Positions 16,601 to 23,278 of a DNA stretch of 42,091 nucleotides are shown piece by piece. Source of the stretch: Phycisphaerae bacterium (GTDB lineage Bacteria > Planctomycetota > Phycisphaerae > Sedimentisphaerales > Anaerobacaceae); contig JAIPFM010000003.1 of the NCBI GenBank assembly GCA_021736645.1, positions 1 to 42,091 on the forward strand. Direction: 5' to 3'. Every line of letters starts with the position of its first letter. The stretch's first letter is position 1. The position numbers and the translations under genes were made by a program. Below the pieces are notes generated by a model. The model was not told the origin of the DNA. It made no database searches and saw only the letters and a list, made by a program, of their open reading frames with translations.

Positions 16601-16789
16601 AGGGATGAATTCAGGAAAATGCTGTCAGATCAGCAGGTGGGCCGTGCCGTGGGATTTCTCCTGGAGCATATATATCGGGACATGGCGATTCTGGGCGGCA
16701 GTTTGATGGCCGTCTCCGTGGCCACCCTGGCATGGCCGGCCAAACGCGGGAAGAGACAGATCTATTCAATTCAGACACAACCTGCATAA
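13637..16789 (+). CDS. large membrane Ser/Thr protein kinase with TM2 domain
   Basis: The 1050-residue protein begins with a complete Hanks-type kinase domain (about residues 17-270). It has the Gly loop GRGGFG (25-30), ATP-anchoring K46 in VALKT, the catalytic loop HRDLKPSN with D135, a DYG (D152-Y153-G154) in place of DFG, and APE at 178-180. A juxtamembrane Ala/Lys/Pro-rich stretch follows, then many hydrophobic helices from about residue 365 onward in three blocks with Pro-rich linkers (near 545-575 and 795-840). A TM2-type domain, GIQRFYAGKIKSGILWLLTG, lies near 742-785. The kinase faces the cytosol. The unusual multi-pass tail may sense the membrane or envelope. Neighbours (FHA protein upstream, membrane protein and ECF sigma factor downstream, gaps of 11-31 bases) indicate one operon. 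Confidence 0.92.
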   Translation: MIMHDYRYKYGDKPLEGYTIQRAAGRGGFGEVYYAISDSGRQVALKTVQNHEHIELRGIKQCMNLKSPHLVSIFDVKYNAEGRPFVIMEFVSGVSLRDLLNESPGGLGTQKSAYFLREIAKGLSHLHECGIVHRDLKPSNIFYENGYAKIGDYGLTKAIANSCCSEQTVTVGTVHYMAPEIGEGKYDLSIDIYALGILLYEMLTGEVPFFGASPSEVLMKHLSQAPDLSGIDPTFARVIKKALAKDPKDRYQTVQEMVEDVFGTEHIRHSVSQFSPESLSMVADHVAKKAQAAQAKEEKAYTGPPNPKAQAHENLSSLGENIGRRIGEVGDRLAERIAQAGSGTKSKSPQQIQDSIGRAQRNILGMITIVMMAVGIGFLTRDDYGVAAFLMICGTIAGISLMRWHFIKDAEPGKWRNWFAGGLGIFLGVVVSGGLFRMQAHGLILPAVALCFVDWWKITRPNRKERVAWGNTIGLGMLGFFMATIFGGDPIVSAGVIVGTIIGIQIISPFGPAVAAAVPTGRQGNGHRSLHKEWQTRWQTFVDRRKERSQTPRPVQPSPSMQVPASPMGVTGKRKVPSWLRGLFMLAMIVTLGIWIFAFIASTTMHLGPDEQALAMSFGFGGLVSFIFCLCWSCKKTFKSWYRFLVKPAVQLLLLIVIIAALCAAINLNLSGDEEAIALFFFIFPAVLFLIVSFIPSRVVEDLTGLTPMEDLSASKRASALSPKSRLAALLLCLLPLTCAVCGIQRFYAGKIKSGILWLLTGGLFGIGQLIDFILILSGGFRDARGQLILDWNPGPRSMSPPPVPNSPKDSPVPVSPGSPPPSPIPVPGPQPDVAPEPATTPPLYGSSASVWQAVEAWNPVGRLLAGLGFVLLFVATIIGLFVALHIPWFVSGGFPNPEIATELQNFFGFAEWPNMVETIGCVVCALIGVLSLALIIIGRRKDGAFHIIRAIIGVSAVVIALMLFAEMIPTYYFKDTLYTLPDHMAAQRDEFRKMLSDQQVGRAVGFLLEHIYRDMAILGGSLMAVSVATLAWPAKRGKRQIYSIQTQPA

Positions 16790-16800
16790 GGACTTGAATC

Positions 16801-17955
16801 ATGAATTTCAAATTTAGCTTTATGGCATTAATAGTGATTTTTGCCTTTGTACTCTTGCTCGTGTTTATTATCAAGCGTGCCGGAAAAAAGGCATTGATTC
16901 TCATTCCAATCATGATACTTGGCGTACTGTTTGTCCCCTTCATCAGTTGGCAAAAGACGACCAGGGTTTCATCTTTGTATTCGCCCGATTTTGGCATGCT
17001 TCAGCACGTCCAAAACCATTCAGCCATCTGGAATGAGGCAATCGATGACTACCTTGAAGCCGATCACTATGCCAGCATGCAAGACGCTGCACGATTTCTG
17101 GCAAAGACACTTGTCGGGGAGGTTCAAAACGGAACGACCTGCAACAGAATGGTGGTGTATGGTCTGAATCCCGTGACCTCGCGAGCTCTCAACACCTTTT
17201 CAGACGTCATCCGATCTCAACTGAACCTCAGCGATGTCCGCGCAGAATCTATCAGGCCCAGTGTTCTGCCCAGTGAACCCAATCTTGCCATATGCATACT
17301 GGATGTGCCCAAGCAGCAGCATTCCGAGCGTCTGGTCAATGGTCTGAACATTAGCAACAGTACAGGCACACTCCGCCTGCATGTTGAAAATCCATCGGAT
17401 ATCATGGATCGCTCTGTGGAGTTTCTCGAAAAGGACTGGATCAACAGCCTCTCCAGGCTGCAGAATCAGGGTCATTCTGCAGTGATGGTGGCACGATCCA
17501 GTGACAGTTGCATGGATGAAGCAGAAGCCATTGATCAAGCCATGGCTCAGGCCGCGACCATGGTACAAAACCTGCTCAGACAGGCCTACCGGACTCAACC
17601 CGTGCTGGACCAGGAAATCAAAGTGACACCCCAGGACCTGCTAGCAAGTCAACTGGTGGCGGATCAGTTTACGCAAAGTCTGCGCACCAGCACGGCCAGG
17701 GTGTGGCGTCATGCGGTCCTGCTGAGCCTTCAACCCGGTCCGCTTGAGTCCTTGCTCCAACAGAAAACCCGACAGATCCAACACATGCACAGAAACTGGG
17801 CCAGGAGTCTGATGTCGCTGGCAGGCCTTGCACTGGTGGTGTTTATCGTGTATATTTTTCTGAATGCCGCCACCAAAGGGTATTATGTCTGGTCACTGCG
17901 TGTCATTGCAGCGGTCACGATTCTGGGCATTGTGGTGGTCCTGTTATTGAGTTAG
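16801..17955 (+). CDS. membrane protein of unknown function in the kinase/sigma operon
   Basis: A 384-residue protein begins eleven bases after the kinase stop. It has two N-terminal membrane helices (about 7-24 and 31-48) and two C-terminal helices (about 337-355 and 363-383). Between them lies a soluble region of nearly 290 residues, which should be periplasmic if the helix pairs form hairpins; the middle segment contains repeated Ser/Asn/Gln-rich helices and ILDVPKQQHSERLVNGLN. A basic Lys/Arg cluster (KRAGKK) after the first helix marks a cytosolic loop. No domain is recognised. The placement between a transmembrane kinase and a sigma factor suggests a sensor or anti-sigma-like role, which is inference only. 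Confidence 0.65.
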   Translation: MNFKFSFMALIVIFAFVLLLVFIIKRAGKKALILIPIMILGVLFVPFISWQKTTRVSSLYSPDFGMLQHVQNHSAIWNEAIDDYLEADHYASMQDAARFLAKTLVGEVQNGTTCNRMVVYGLNPVTSRALNTFSDVIRSQLNLSDVRAESIRPSVLPSEPNLAICILDVPKQQHSERLVNGLNISNSTGTLRLHVENPSDIMDRSVEFLEKDWINSLSRLQNQGHSAVMVARSSDSCMDEAEAIDQAMAQAATMVQNLLRQAYRTQPVLDQEIKVTPQDLLASQLVADQFTQSLRTSTARVWRHAVLLSLQPGPLESLLQQKTRQIQHMHRNWARSLMSLAGLALVVFIVYIFLNAATKGYYVWSLRVIAAVTILGIVVVLLLS

Positions 17956-17971
17956 GAACCCGGATGCTGTC

Positions 17972-18886
17972 ATGACTAATGTGTCACAAGCAGAGCAAGT
18001 CCTGTTGGACCAGATTCGCCTGGGCGAGGAGCAGGCCTGGTCTCAGTTGGTGAATCGGTATGAAGGTCGTCTGGCGACCTTTGCCAGGGCTCGGTTGGGT
18101 CAGAAACACGACTGTGATGACATCGTACAGGAAACCTTCATTGCCTTTTTACGCGCCCTGCCAAGATTCCGAGGGGAATGCAATCTCGAGACCTTCTTGT
18201 TCACCCTGCTGCGCCGCAAGATCATTGACAGTTACCGACGCAATGCAGCGCGCCACATCTGCCTGATCCAGGATGTCTATAACAGCGGAACATCTGACGA
18301 AGGTCCGTCCGACGCGCTGGACTGCTTTGAAGCAGGCAGCCCGGCTGTGAGCTGGTATGCACGAAACGAGGAACAGGCTGATCGCCAGCACGCGGCGCTG
18401 GAACAGGCCCTGTATGATCTGGTCAATGGCTACAAAAAACAACTCAGCCTCATGGAACTCAAGGTCGTGGAGGCCGTATTCTACGGCCATCTGTCCAATG
18501 CAGACACGGCCAGATTACTCGGCATCACGGCCAATCGTGTGGGTGTCCTCAAGCACCGATGTATCAAACAGATTCGCGGCCATATTGATCAGACTGCCGT
18601 GTCCATTGACTCGGACAGCACAGTGTTTGAATCCATGCTCACGGATATCTGGCAGAACAGCCGCCTGAGCTGCCCCAAGAGAAATACCGTGGGCGCCTTT
18701 CTTCTGGAGACCCTGGACAAGGACTGGCATGATTATGTGGACTTCCACCTCAACACGCTGGGATGCCACTACTGCCGAGCCAATCTGGATGACCTCAAAC
18801 GGCAAAACGCCGAGAACAACAGCCCCAGGTCCCTGCACGTTCGGATCATGGAATCCACCATCGGGTTTCTCAACAAACCGACCTAA
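17972..18886 (+). CDS. ECF-type RNA polymerase sigma factor with Cys/His C-terminal extension
   Basis: The 304-residue protein contains sigma region 2 (about residues 20-90: VNRYEGRLATFARARL, DCDDIVQETFIAFLRAL, FLFTLLRRKIIDSYRR). Region 4 (about 155-203) shows LSLMELKVVEAVFYGHLSNA followed by TARLLGITANRVGVLKHRCI. This exceeds a usual ECF factor (about 180-200 aa): about 100 extra C-terminal residues contain SCPKRNTVGAFLLETLDKDW and FHLNTLGCHYCRANLDDL, with C234, H253, H259, C265 and C268. An H-x5-C-x2-C arrangement resembles the zinc site of ZAS anti-sigma factors, so the extension may be a built-in regulatory module. Loop residues between regions 2 and 4 are long and acidic. The gene is last in a likely operon with the Ser/Thr kinase; kinase-linked ECF groups are known in Planctomycetes. 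Confidence 0.88.
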   Translation: MTNVSQAEQVLLDQIRLGEEQAWSQLVNRYEGRLATFARARLGQKHDCDDIVQETFIAFLRALPRFRGECNLETFLFTLLRRKIIDSYRRNAARHICLIQDVYNSGTSDEGPSDALDCFEAGSPAVSWYARNEEQADRQHAALEQALYDLVNGYKKQLSLMELKVVEAVFYGHLSNADTARLLGITANRVGVLKHRCIKQIRGHIDQTAVSIDSDSTVFESMLTDIWQNSRLSCPKRNTVGAFLLETLDKDWHDYVDFHLNTLGCHYCRANLDDLKRQNAENNSPRSLHVRIMESTIGFLNKPT

Positions 18887-18982
18887 TCGAACACGAACGC
18901 ACATTTTCCCTGCATTTGGCAATTATCCTGGAAATGACAATGTTTTTCTGATATTAACTAGGGACTTTGTATAAACACGAAA

Positions 18983-19010
18983 TTGACTCAATGATTCTAT
19001 TGAATACTAA
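18983..19010 (+). promoter_or_regulatory. possible promoter immediately before the metallophosphoesterase gene
   Basis: TTGACT (18983-18988) and TACTAA (19005-19010) are 16 bases apart; the -10 match is weak. The ATG at 19016 follows after only five bases and has no Shine-Dalgarno sequence, so if this promoter is real the transcript would be nearly leaderless. Confidence 0.25.
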
Positions 19011-19015
19011 AACCT

Positions 19016-19795
19016 ATGAAGTTTGCAATAATCAGTGATATTCATTCTAACCTGGAAGCCCTGACCACGGTCTTCAGTGATATTGAGGCCCGCGGCATTG
19101 ACACGATTTACTGTCTGGGTGATGTGGTCGGTTATGGACCTAACCCCATAGAATGTCTGGACTTGATCATCAAAAAGACCGAATGGTGTGTGCTGGGCAA
19201 TCACGATTATGCCACCCTATATGAACCCACGAACTTCAATTTCGGGGCGGAACAGGCCAGCTTCTGGACACGCAACATCCTGGAGACGCGTGAGGATACC
19301 AAGCAGAACAATAAACGTTGGGAATTCCTGGGGCATCTGCCCATGCGTCATACCATAAAAATGCCCCTGGATTCGGGCGAAGCCACCATTGATTTTGTGC
19401 ACGCCTCTCCCAGGCGCCCCATTAATGAGTACATCTTCCCGGATGATGTGTACACCAACCCTGCCAAGGTCCGGACCCTGTTCGACAGGATTGAGCACCT
19501 CTGCTTTGTGGGCCACACCCATATGCCGGGTGTGTTCCTGGATGAACCGGACTTTTACCTGCCTGACGAACTGGGCGGCGCCTACCCTATTGTGGCTGAT
19601 GAAAAGGCCATCATCAATATCGGCTCTGTGGGCCAGCCCCGCGATCGTGACAACCGAGCCAGCTATGCCTATGTGATGGACGGCAAGGTCCACTTCGTAC
19701 GCCTGGAGTATGATTACAAAACCACCATGAAGAAGATTCTGGACACGGGTCTGCTGGACTCATTCCATGCAGATCGCCTTCAAGAAGGACGATAG
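19016..19795 (+). CDS. metallophosphoesterase (calcineurin-like, YfcE/DUF2437-type fold)
   Basis: A 259-residue enzyme with all core motifs of the calcineurin-like superfamily: SDIHSN (D8, H10), LGDVVGYG (D36), LGNHDY (N62, H63), FVHASPR and VGHTHMPG (H167, H169), followed by INIGSVGQPRDRDNRASY. These residues bind a di-metal centre that hydrolyses phosphodiester or phosphomonoester bonds. The GDVVGYGPNP wording and the C-terminal NIGSVGQPRD block are typical of a bacterial subgroup annotated as metallophosphatases or putative diadenosine-tetraphosphatase-like proteins; the substrate is unknown. There is no signal peptide, so it is cytosolic. No SD is visible before the ATG. yidC starts 52 bases downstream. 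Confidence 0.9.
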   Translation: MKFAIISDIHSNLEALTTVFSDIEARGIDTIYCLGDVVGYGPNPIECLDLIIKKTEWCVLGNHDYATLYEPTNFNFGAEQASFWTRNILETREDTKQNNKRWEFLGHLPMRHTIKMPLDSGEATIDFVHASPRRPINEYIFPDDVYTNPAKVRTLFDRIEHLCFVGHTHMPGVFLDEPDFYLPDELGGAYPIVADEKAIINIGSVGQPRDRDNRASYAYVMDGKVHFVRLEYDYKTTMKKILDTGLLDSFHADRLQEGR

Positions 19796-19847
19796 GTGGT
19801 TTCAAACTGAGCTTAAAAACGGAATTTTCTTTTATCTGGTGATCCCT

Positions 19848-21818
19848 ATGAAAAGAGCATTAATACTGGTCGTTGTGGGTTTTGTGGGCATATGTGGCTT
19901 CATGGTGTTTGATGCCATGCACCAATCGCCTGCTGTGCACGGCGCGCTCAAACCCCTGACACTGCTCCAGCAAACCTCAACCACCCCCCCGGATGAGCCT
20001 CAGGTTCAGACCGTGCCCCCGCCCACACTGGTGGCCGGTCCTCCTGTGACACGGCTCAATGCAGTGGGCGGCGAGGTTCAGTCTGTGCAACTGGGATCTA
20101 CAGATAAGGATAAGACGGGATTCAAATTCCAGCTGGATCTGACCTCCACAGGTGCAGCACTCAAGACTGCCAGCTTCAGTGAATGGAACGACCGGGCGCG
20201 CAAGGACCCTCAACCGCTGAGCTTTCTTCGCCCTGTGATCCTGCCAAAGGAGAACCAGATTCTGTCTCTGGCTAGTCAAGGTCTGCTGCTCTACAACTAC
20301 GGACAAAAACTTCCACTGGATCAGTTGGCCTGGAAGCTCACCCAGGTCAACACTGAACCTGACAGCGTCCAAACGGCCCTGTTTGAAGCGGCCATTGTCA
20401 CGGAAACAAATCAACCCGCCCTGCTGGTTCGAAAGACCTATACCGTGCGGCCCAACACCTATCTGTTTGATCTCAAACTTGAGATTGTCAACCAGACATC
20501 CGACCCACAAAAGGTGGCCATGAACCTGAGCGGTCCTGTGGGCCTGGAGCAGGAAAGCGTTAGACAGGACATGCGAACGACTGTGGCACTGTATAAGAAT
20601 GCCAAGGGCGAATTTGCACGTGTGGCCCCGAAATCTCTGCGCAAGGCCGATACACAGGCCAGCAAACTTATGCCGGAAAATTCAGAATCCTCCCTGGTGT
20701 GGGTGGCTGCCGTTGGCAAGTACTTTGCCGCGATTGTGGTGCCCCAGCCCGATCCTGTCACTGAAAACACACGGTGGCTCAGTGGACACACAGGGGTCTA
20801 TTTCAACCCGGATGGGAGCGCGAAACCCAATCTTGATGACACGGTGGGCCTGAAGCTCAGTACAGAAGAGATCACTCTGGCGCCCAATACGCAACACGCG
20901 TACAATTTCCAAATCTATCTGGGGCCGAAAGATAAAAACCTCTTCGACAAAAACGAGACCTTCAAAAGCCTCGGGTTTGTGCACACCATCAGCTTTTTGG
21001 GCTGCTGCTGCCCGTCCCAGGTCATCTACCCCATGGCCTTTGGTATCCTGTGGACCATGAAGGTGATGTACGGAGTGATTGGTAATTACGGTGTGGTGAT
21101 CATACTTCTGGTGCTGGTCATGCGTCTGATCCTGCATCCTGTGACCAAGAAGAGCCAGATCTCCATGCACAAGATGAGCAAGCTGGCGCCCCGTGCTGAA
21201 GAGATCAAAAAGAAATATGCCGCCAACAAGGCTGAAATGAATCGCCAGATGATGCTGCTCTACAAGGAACAGGGCGCGTCTCCCATCATGGGATTTCTGC
21301 CCATGCTGATCCAGATGCCCGTGTGGATCTCCCTGTGGAGTGCCATCAATGCCAGCGTGGATCTTCGGGGTGCGAAGTTTCTGCCCTTCTGGATCACAGA
21401 CTTGTCCATGCCGGATGCTTTGTTTTACTTCCCCCAGATTACCATTCCTTTGGTGGGCTGGACCCTTGACTCCTTCAATCTTCTGCCTGTGCTCATGGGT
21501 GTGGCCTTTTATCTCCAGCAGAAACTCATGCCCACGCAGGCCAATGCAGCAGCCAATCCCCAGATGGCACAGCAGCAGAAGATGATGGCCATTATGATGC
21601 CCATCATGTTTCCGCTCATGCTGTACAAGATGCCATCCGGTGTGAACCTGTACATCATGACCAGTACGGCCCTGGGTGTGCTTGAACAGCATGTCATCCG
21701 CAAGCACATCAAGGAAAAGGAAGCCCTTGAAGGCAGGGGTCTGGTTGCTGTGACCAGTAAAACCGGCGGCAAGGTCAAGAAGAAAAAACCCAAGCCCATG
21801 TTCAAACAGTTTAAATAG
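19848..21818 (+). CDS. yidC: membrane protein insertase YidC
   Basis: The 656-residue protein is a Gram-negative-type YidC: an N-terminal membrane anchor (KRALILVVVGFVGICGFMVF), a large periplasmic beta domain (about 40-370), and the five-helix insertase core. In the core, VVIILLVLVMRLILHPVTKK carries the groove Arg R426. It is followed by the cytosolic hairpin KMSKLAPRAEEIKKKY and by GFLPMLIQMPVWISLWSAIN and PSGVNLYIMTST. The tail is highly basic (KKKKPKPMFKQFK), suited to ribosome contact. A GCCCP cluster before the first core helix is unusual. The ATG at 19848 gives the proper anchor; the frame upstream to 19767 overlaps the preceding gene and is rejected. It lies upstream of mnmE, a common neighbour order in bacteria. 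Confidence 0.97.
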   Translation: MKRALILVVVGFVGICGFMVFDAMHQSPAVHGALKPLTLLQQTSTTPPDEPQVQTVPPPTLVAGPPVTRLNAVGGEVQSVQLGSTDKDKTGFKFQLDLTSTGAALKTASFSEWNDRARKDPQPLSFLRPVILPKENQILSLASQGLLLYNYGQKLPLDQLAWKLTQVNTEPDSVQTALFEAAIVTETNQPALLVRKTYTVRPNTYLFDLKLEIVNQTSDPQKVAMNLSGPVGLEQESVRQDMRTTVALYKNAKGEFARVAPKSLRKADTQASKLMPENSESSLVWVAAVGKYFAAIVVPQPDPVTENTRWLSGHTGVYFNPDGSAKPNLDDTVGLKLSTEEITLAPNTQHAYNFQIYLGPKDKNLFDKNETFKSLGFVHTISFLGCCCPSQVIYPMAFGILWTMKVMYGVIGNYGVVIILLVLVMRLILHPVTKKSQISMHKMSKLAPRAEEIKKKYAANKAEMNRQMMLLYKEQGASPIMGFLPMLIQMPVWISLWSAINASVDLRGAKFLPFWITDLSMPDALFYFPQITIPLVGWTLDSFNLLPVLMGVAFYLQQKLMPTQANAAANPQMAQQQKMMAIMMPIMFPLMLYKMPSGVNLYIMTSTALGVLEQHVIRKHIKEKEALEGRGLVAVTSKTGGKVKKKKPKPMFKQFK

Positions 21819-21847
21819 GCGGTCGTCGGTTTGACTGTCAAGCTTCG

Positions 21848-21903
21848 GCTGATTGCTGAAAGCTGAGGGCTGTATACTGAAAACGGAAAACTGAAAACTC
21901 ACT
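21848..21903 (+). repeat. degenerate heptamer tandem repeat (RCTGAAA)n upstream of mnmE
   Basis: The intergenic sequence parses into seven-base units: GCTGATT, GCTGAAA, GCTGAGG, GCTGTAT, ACTGAAA, ACGGAAA, ACTGAAA, ACTCACT. The last unit ends one base before the mnmE ATG, so no Shine-Dalgarno sequence is present. A second, unrelated heptamer array lies at 35395-35450. Confidence 0.65.
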
Positions 21904-21904
21904 C

Positions 21905-23278
21905 ATGTTCGATCTCTCTGACACGGTGTGTGCAGTGGCCAGTGGCCAGGACGCACAGCGGAGTATTGTGCGCGTCACCGGAGACCGTGCGTTGTCCTGG
22001 TGTGGGTCACTCCTGCGTGACCCCATTGAACTCACACGCAATGGGCTTGTCCTTACACAGGTGGCTGCGGCTGAGGACCTGTGGATCGATGCGGCCGTGT
22101 ATGTATTTCTCGCACCCAAATCCTACACCGGTCAAACCCTGATCGAACTGCATGTGACTGCGCCATCCGTACTCATACACGCCCTGCTGGATCGTCTCTT
22201 GAGTCTCGGCATCAGACAGGCCGGACCAGGGGAATTCACGGCCAGGGCCTATCTCAATGGCAAGATCGATCTGGCCCAGGCCGAGGCCGTCAATGACGTG
22301 ATCTCCGGCACCAACAGCCTGCAACTGGCGGCTGCCGAACGTCTGCTCAGCGGCAGCCTCTCCAAGAGGATTCAACAGCTCCAGGCAGACCTGCTCGACT
22401 TGATGAGCCTGCTCGAGGCAGGCATGGATTTTTCAGAAGACGATATCGAGTTTGTCACGCGGGACCAGGCGCAGGACCGTGTTCGATCCATTCTGACCGG
22501 CATGCAACAGCTCCTGGATCAGAGCCAGCGCAACGAAACCCTGGCCCATCTGCCCTCTGTGGGCATCGCCGGTGTGCCCAATGCAGGCAAGAGCAGTCTG
22601 TTCAATGCCCTGCTCGGTCAGGATCGAAGTGTGGTCTCGAATAAACACAAGACCACGCGGGATGTGCTGGCACATCGGTTTGGATTACCCGGCGGTGACT
22701 GTGTGCTGTTTGACTGTGCAGGCCTGATCCAGAGGCCGGATCACGTCCTGGATCAACTGGCCCAGCAGGCTGCCGTTGAATCGCTCCGGCACTGTCACCT
22801 CGTCCTGTTTTGCGCGGATGTGACCAAGTCAGACTGGGCAGAGGACCTGGCCGTGTTTGACTTGATTCCGGAGTGTCCCGTGACTGTGGTGCCCACCAAG
22901 ATCGATCTGCTGGTGCCAGACCGGCGCATGACGCAGGTTGCGTTGTTAAAATCGGCATTCAACAAACCTGCGCACCCGGTATCATCGCTGACACGTGAGC
23001 ACCTGGAGGATCTGACCACCCTGATGGATCAGATCCTGTTCGAATCGCAGACCGCTGCACAGGGCCCGGACATGACCCTGCTCACGGCACGGCACAGGCA
23101 CATGCTCTCACAGGCCATTGAATCCATGCAGGACGCTGAGGAACTCCTCTCGCATGGCATGGACGATGTGGCATGCATGACACTGCGTGCGACCTACCAA
23201 TCTCTCGGCCATGTGGAGCAGCATGTGGACGAACAGGTCCTGGCCACCATCTTTTCCAGGTTCTGCATTGGCAAGTAG
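21905..23278 (+). CDS. mnmE: tRNA uridine-5-carboxymethylaminomethyl modification GTPase MnmE
   Basis: The 457-residue sequence has the usual length and three-part layout. The N-terminal tetrahydrofolate-binding domain (1-118) contains SYTGQTLIELH and PGEFTARAYLNGKIDLAQAE. A helical domain is interrupted by the G domain (about 216-370), with G1 GVPNAGKSS (223-231) including N226, which in the family coordinates potassium. TTRD is at 250-253, DCAG at 270-273 and TKID at 331-334. The C-terminal FCIGK motif ends the protein. MnmE works with MnmG in the cytosol to modify wobble U34 of certain tRNAs. G3 reads DCAG rather than DTAG and G4 TKID rather than NKxD, both tolerable variants. The gene ends base-to-base with convergent birA. 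Confidence 0.97.
   Translation: MFDLSDTVCAVASGQDAQRSIVRVTGDRALSWCGSLLRDPIELTRNGLVLTQVAAAEDLWIDAAVYVFLAPKSYTGQTLIELHVTAPSVLIHALLDRLLSLGIRQAGPGEFTARAYLNGKIDLAQAEAVNDVISGTNSLQLAAAERLLSGSLSKRIQQLQADLLDLMSLLEAGMDFSEDDIEFVTRDQAQDRVRSILTGMQQLLDQSQRNETLAHLPSVGIAGVPNAGKSSLFNALLGQDRSVVSNKHKTTRDVLAHRFGLPGGDCVLFDCAGLIQRPDHVLDQLAQQAAVESLRHCHLVLFCADVTKSDWAEDLAVFDLIPECPVTVVPTKIDLLVPDRRMTQVALLKSAFNKPAHPVSSLTREHLEDLTTLMDQILFESQTAAQGPDMTLLTARHRHMLSQAIESMQDAEELLSHGMDDVACMTLRATYQSLGHVEQHVDEQVLATIFSRFCIGK

Noticed and set aside
20682..21902. 406-codon minus-strand frame over yidC
   Set aside because: It is His/Gln-rich antisense of yidC; its N-terminus is the translated heptamer repeat (FSVFSIQPSAFS).
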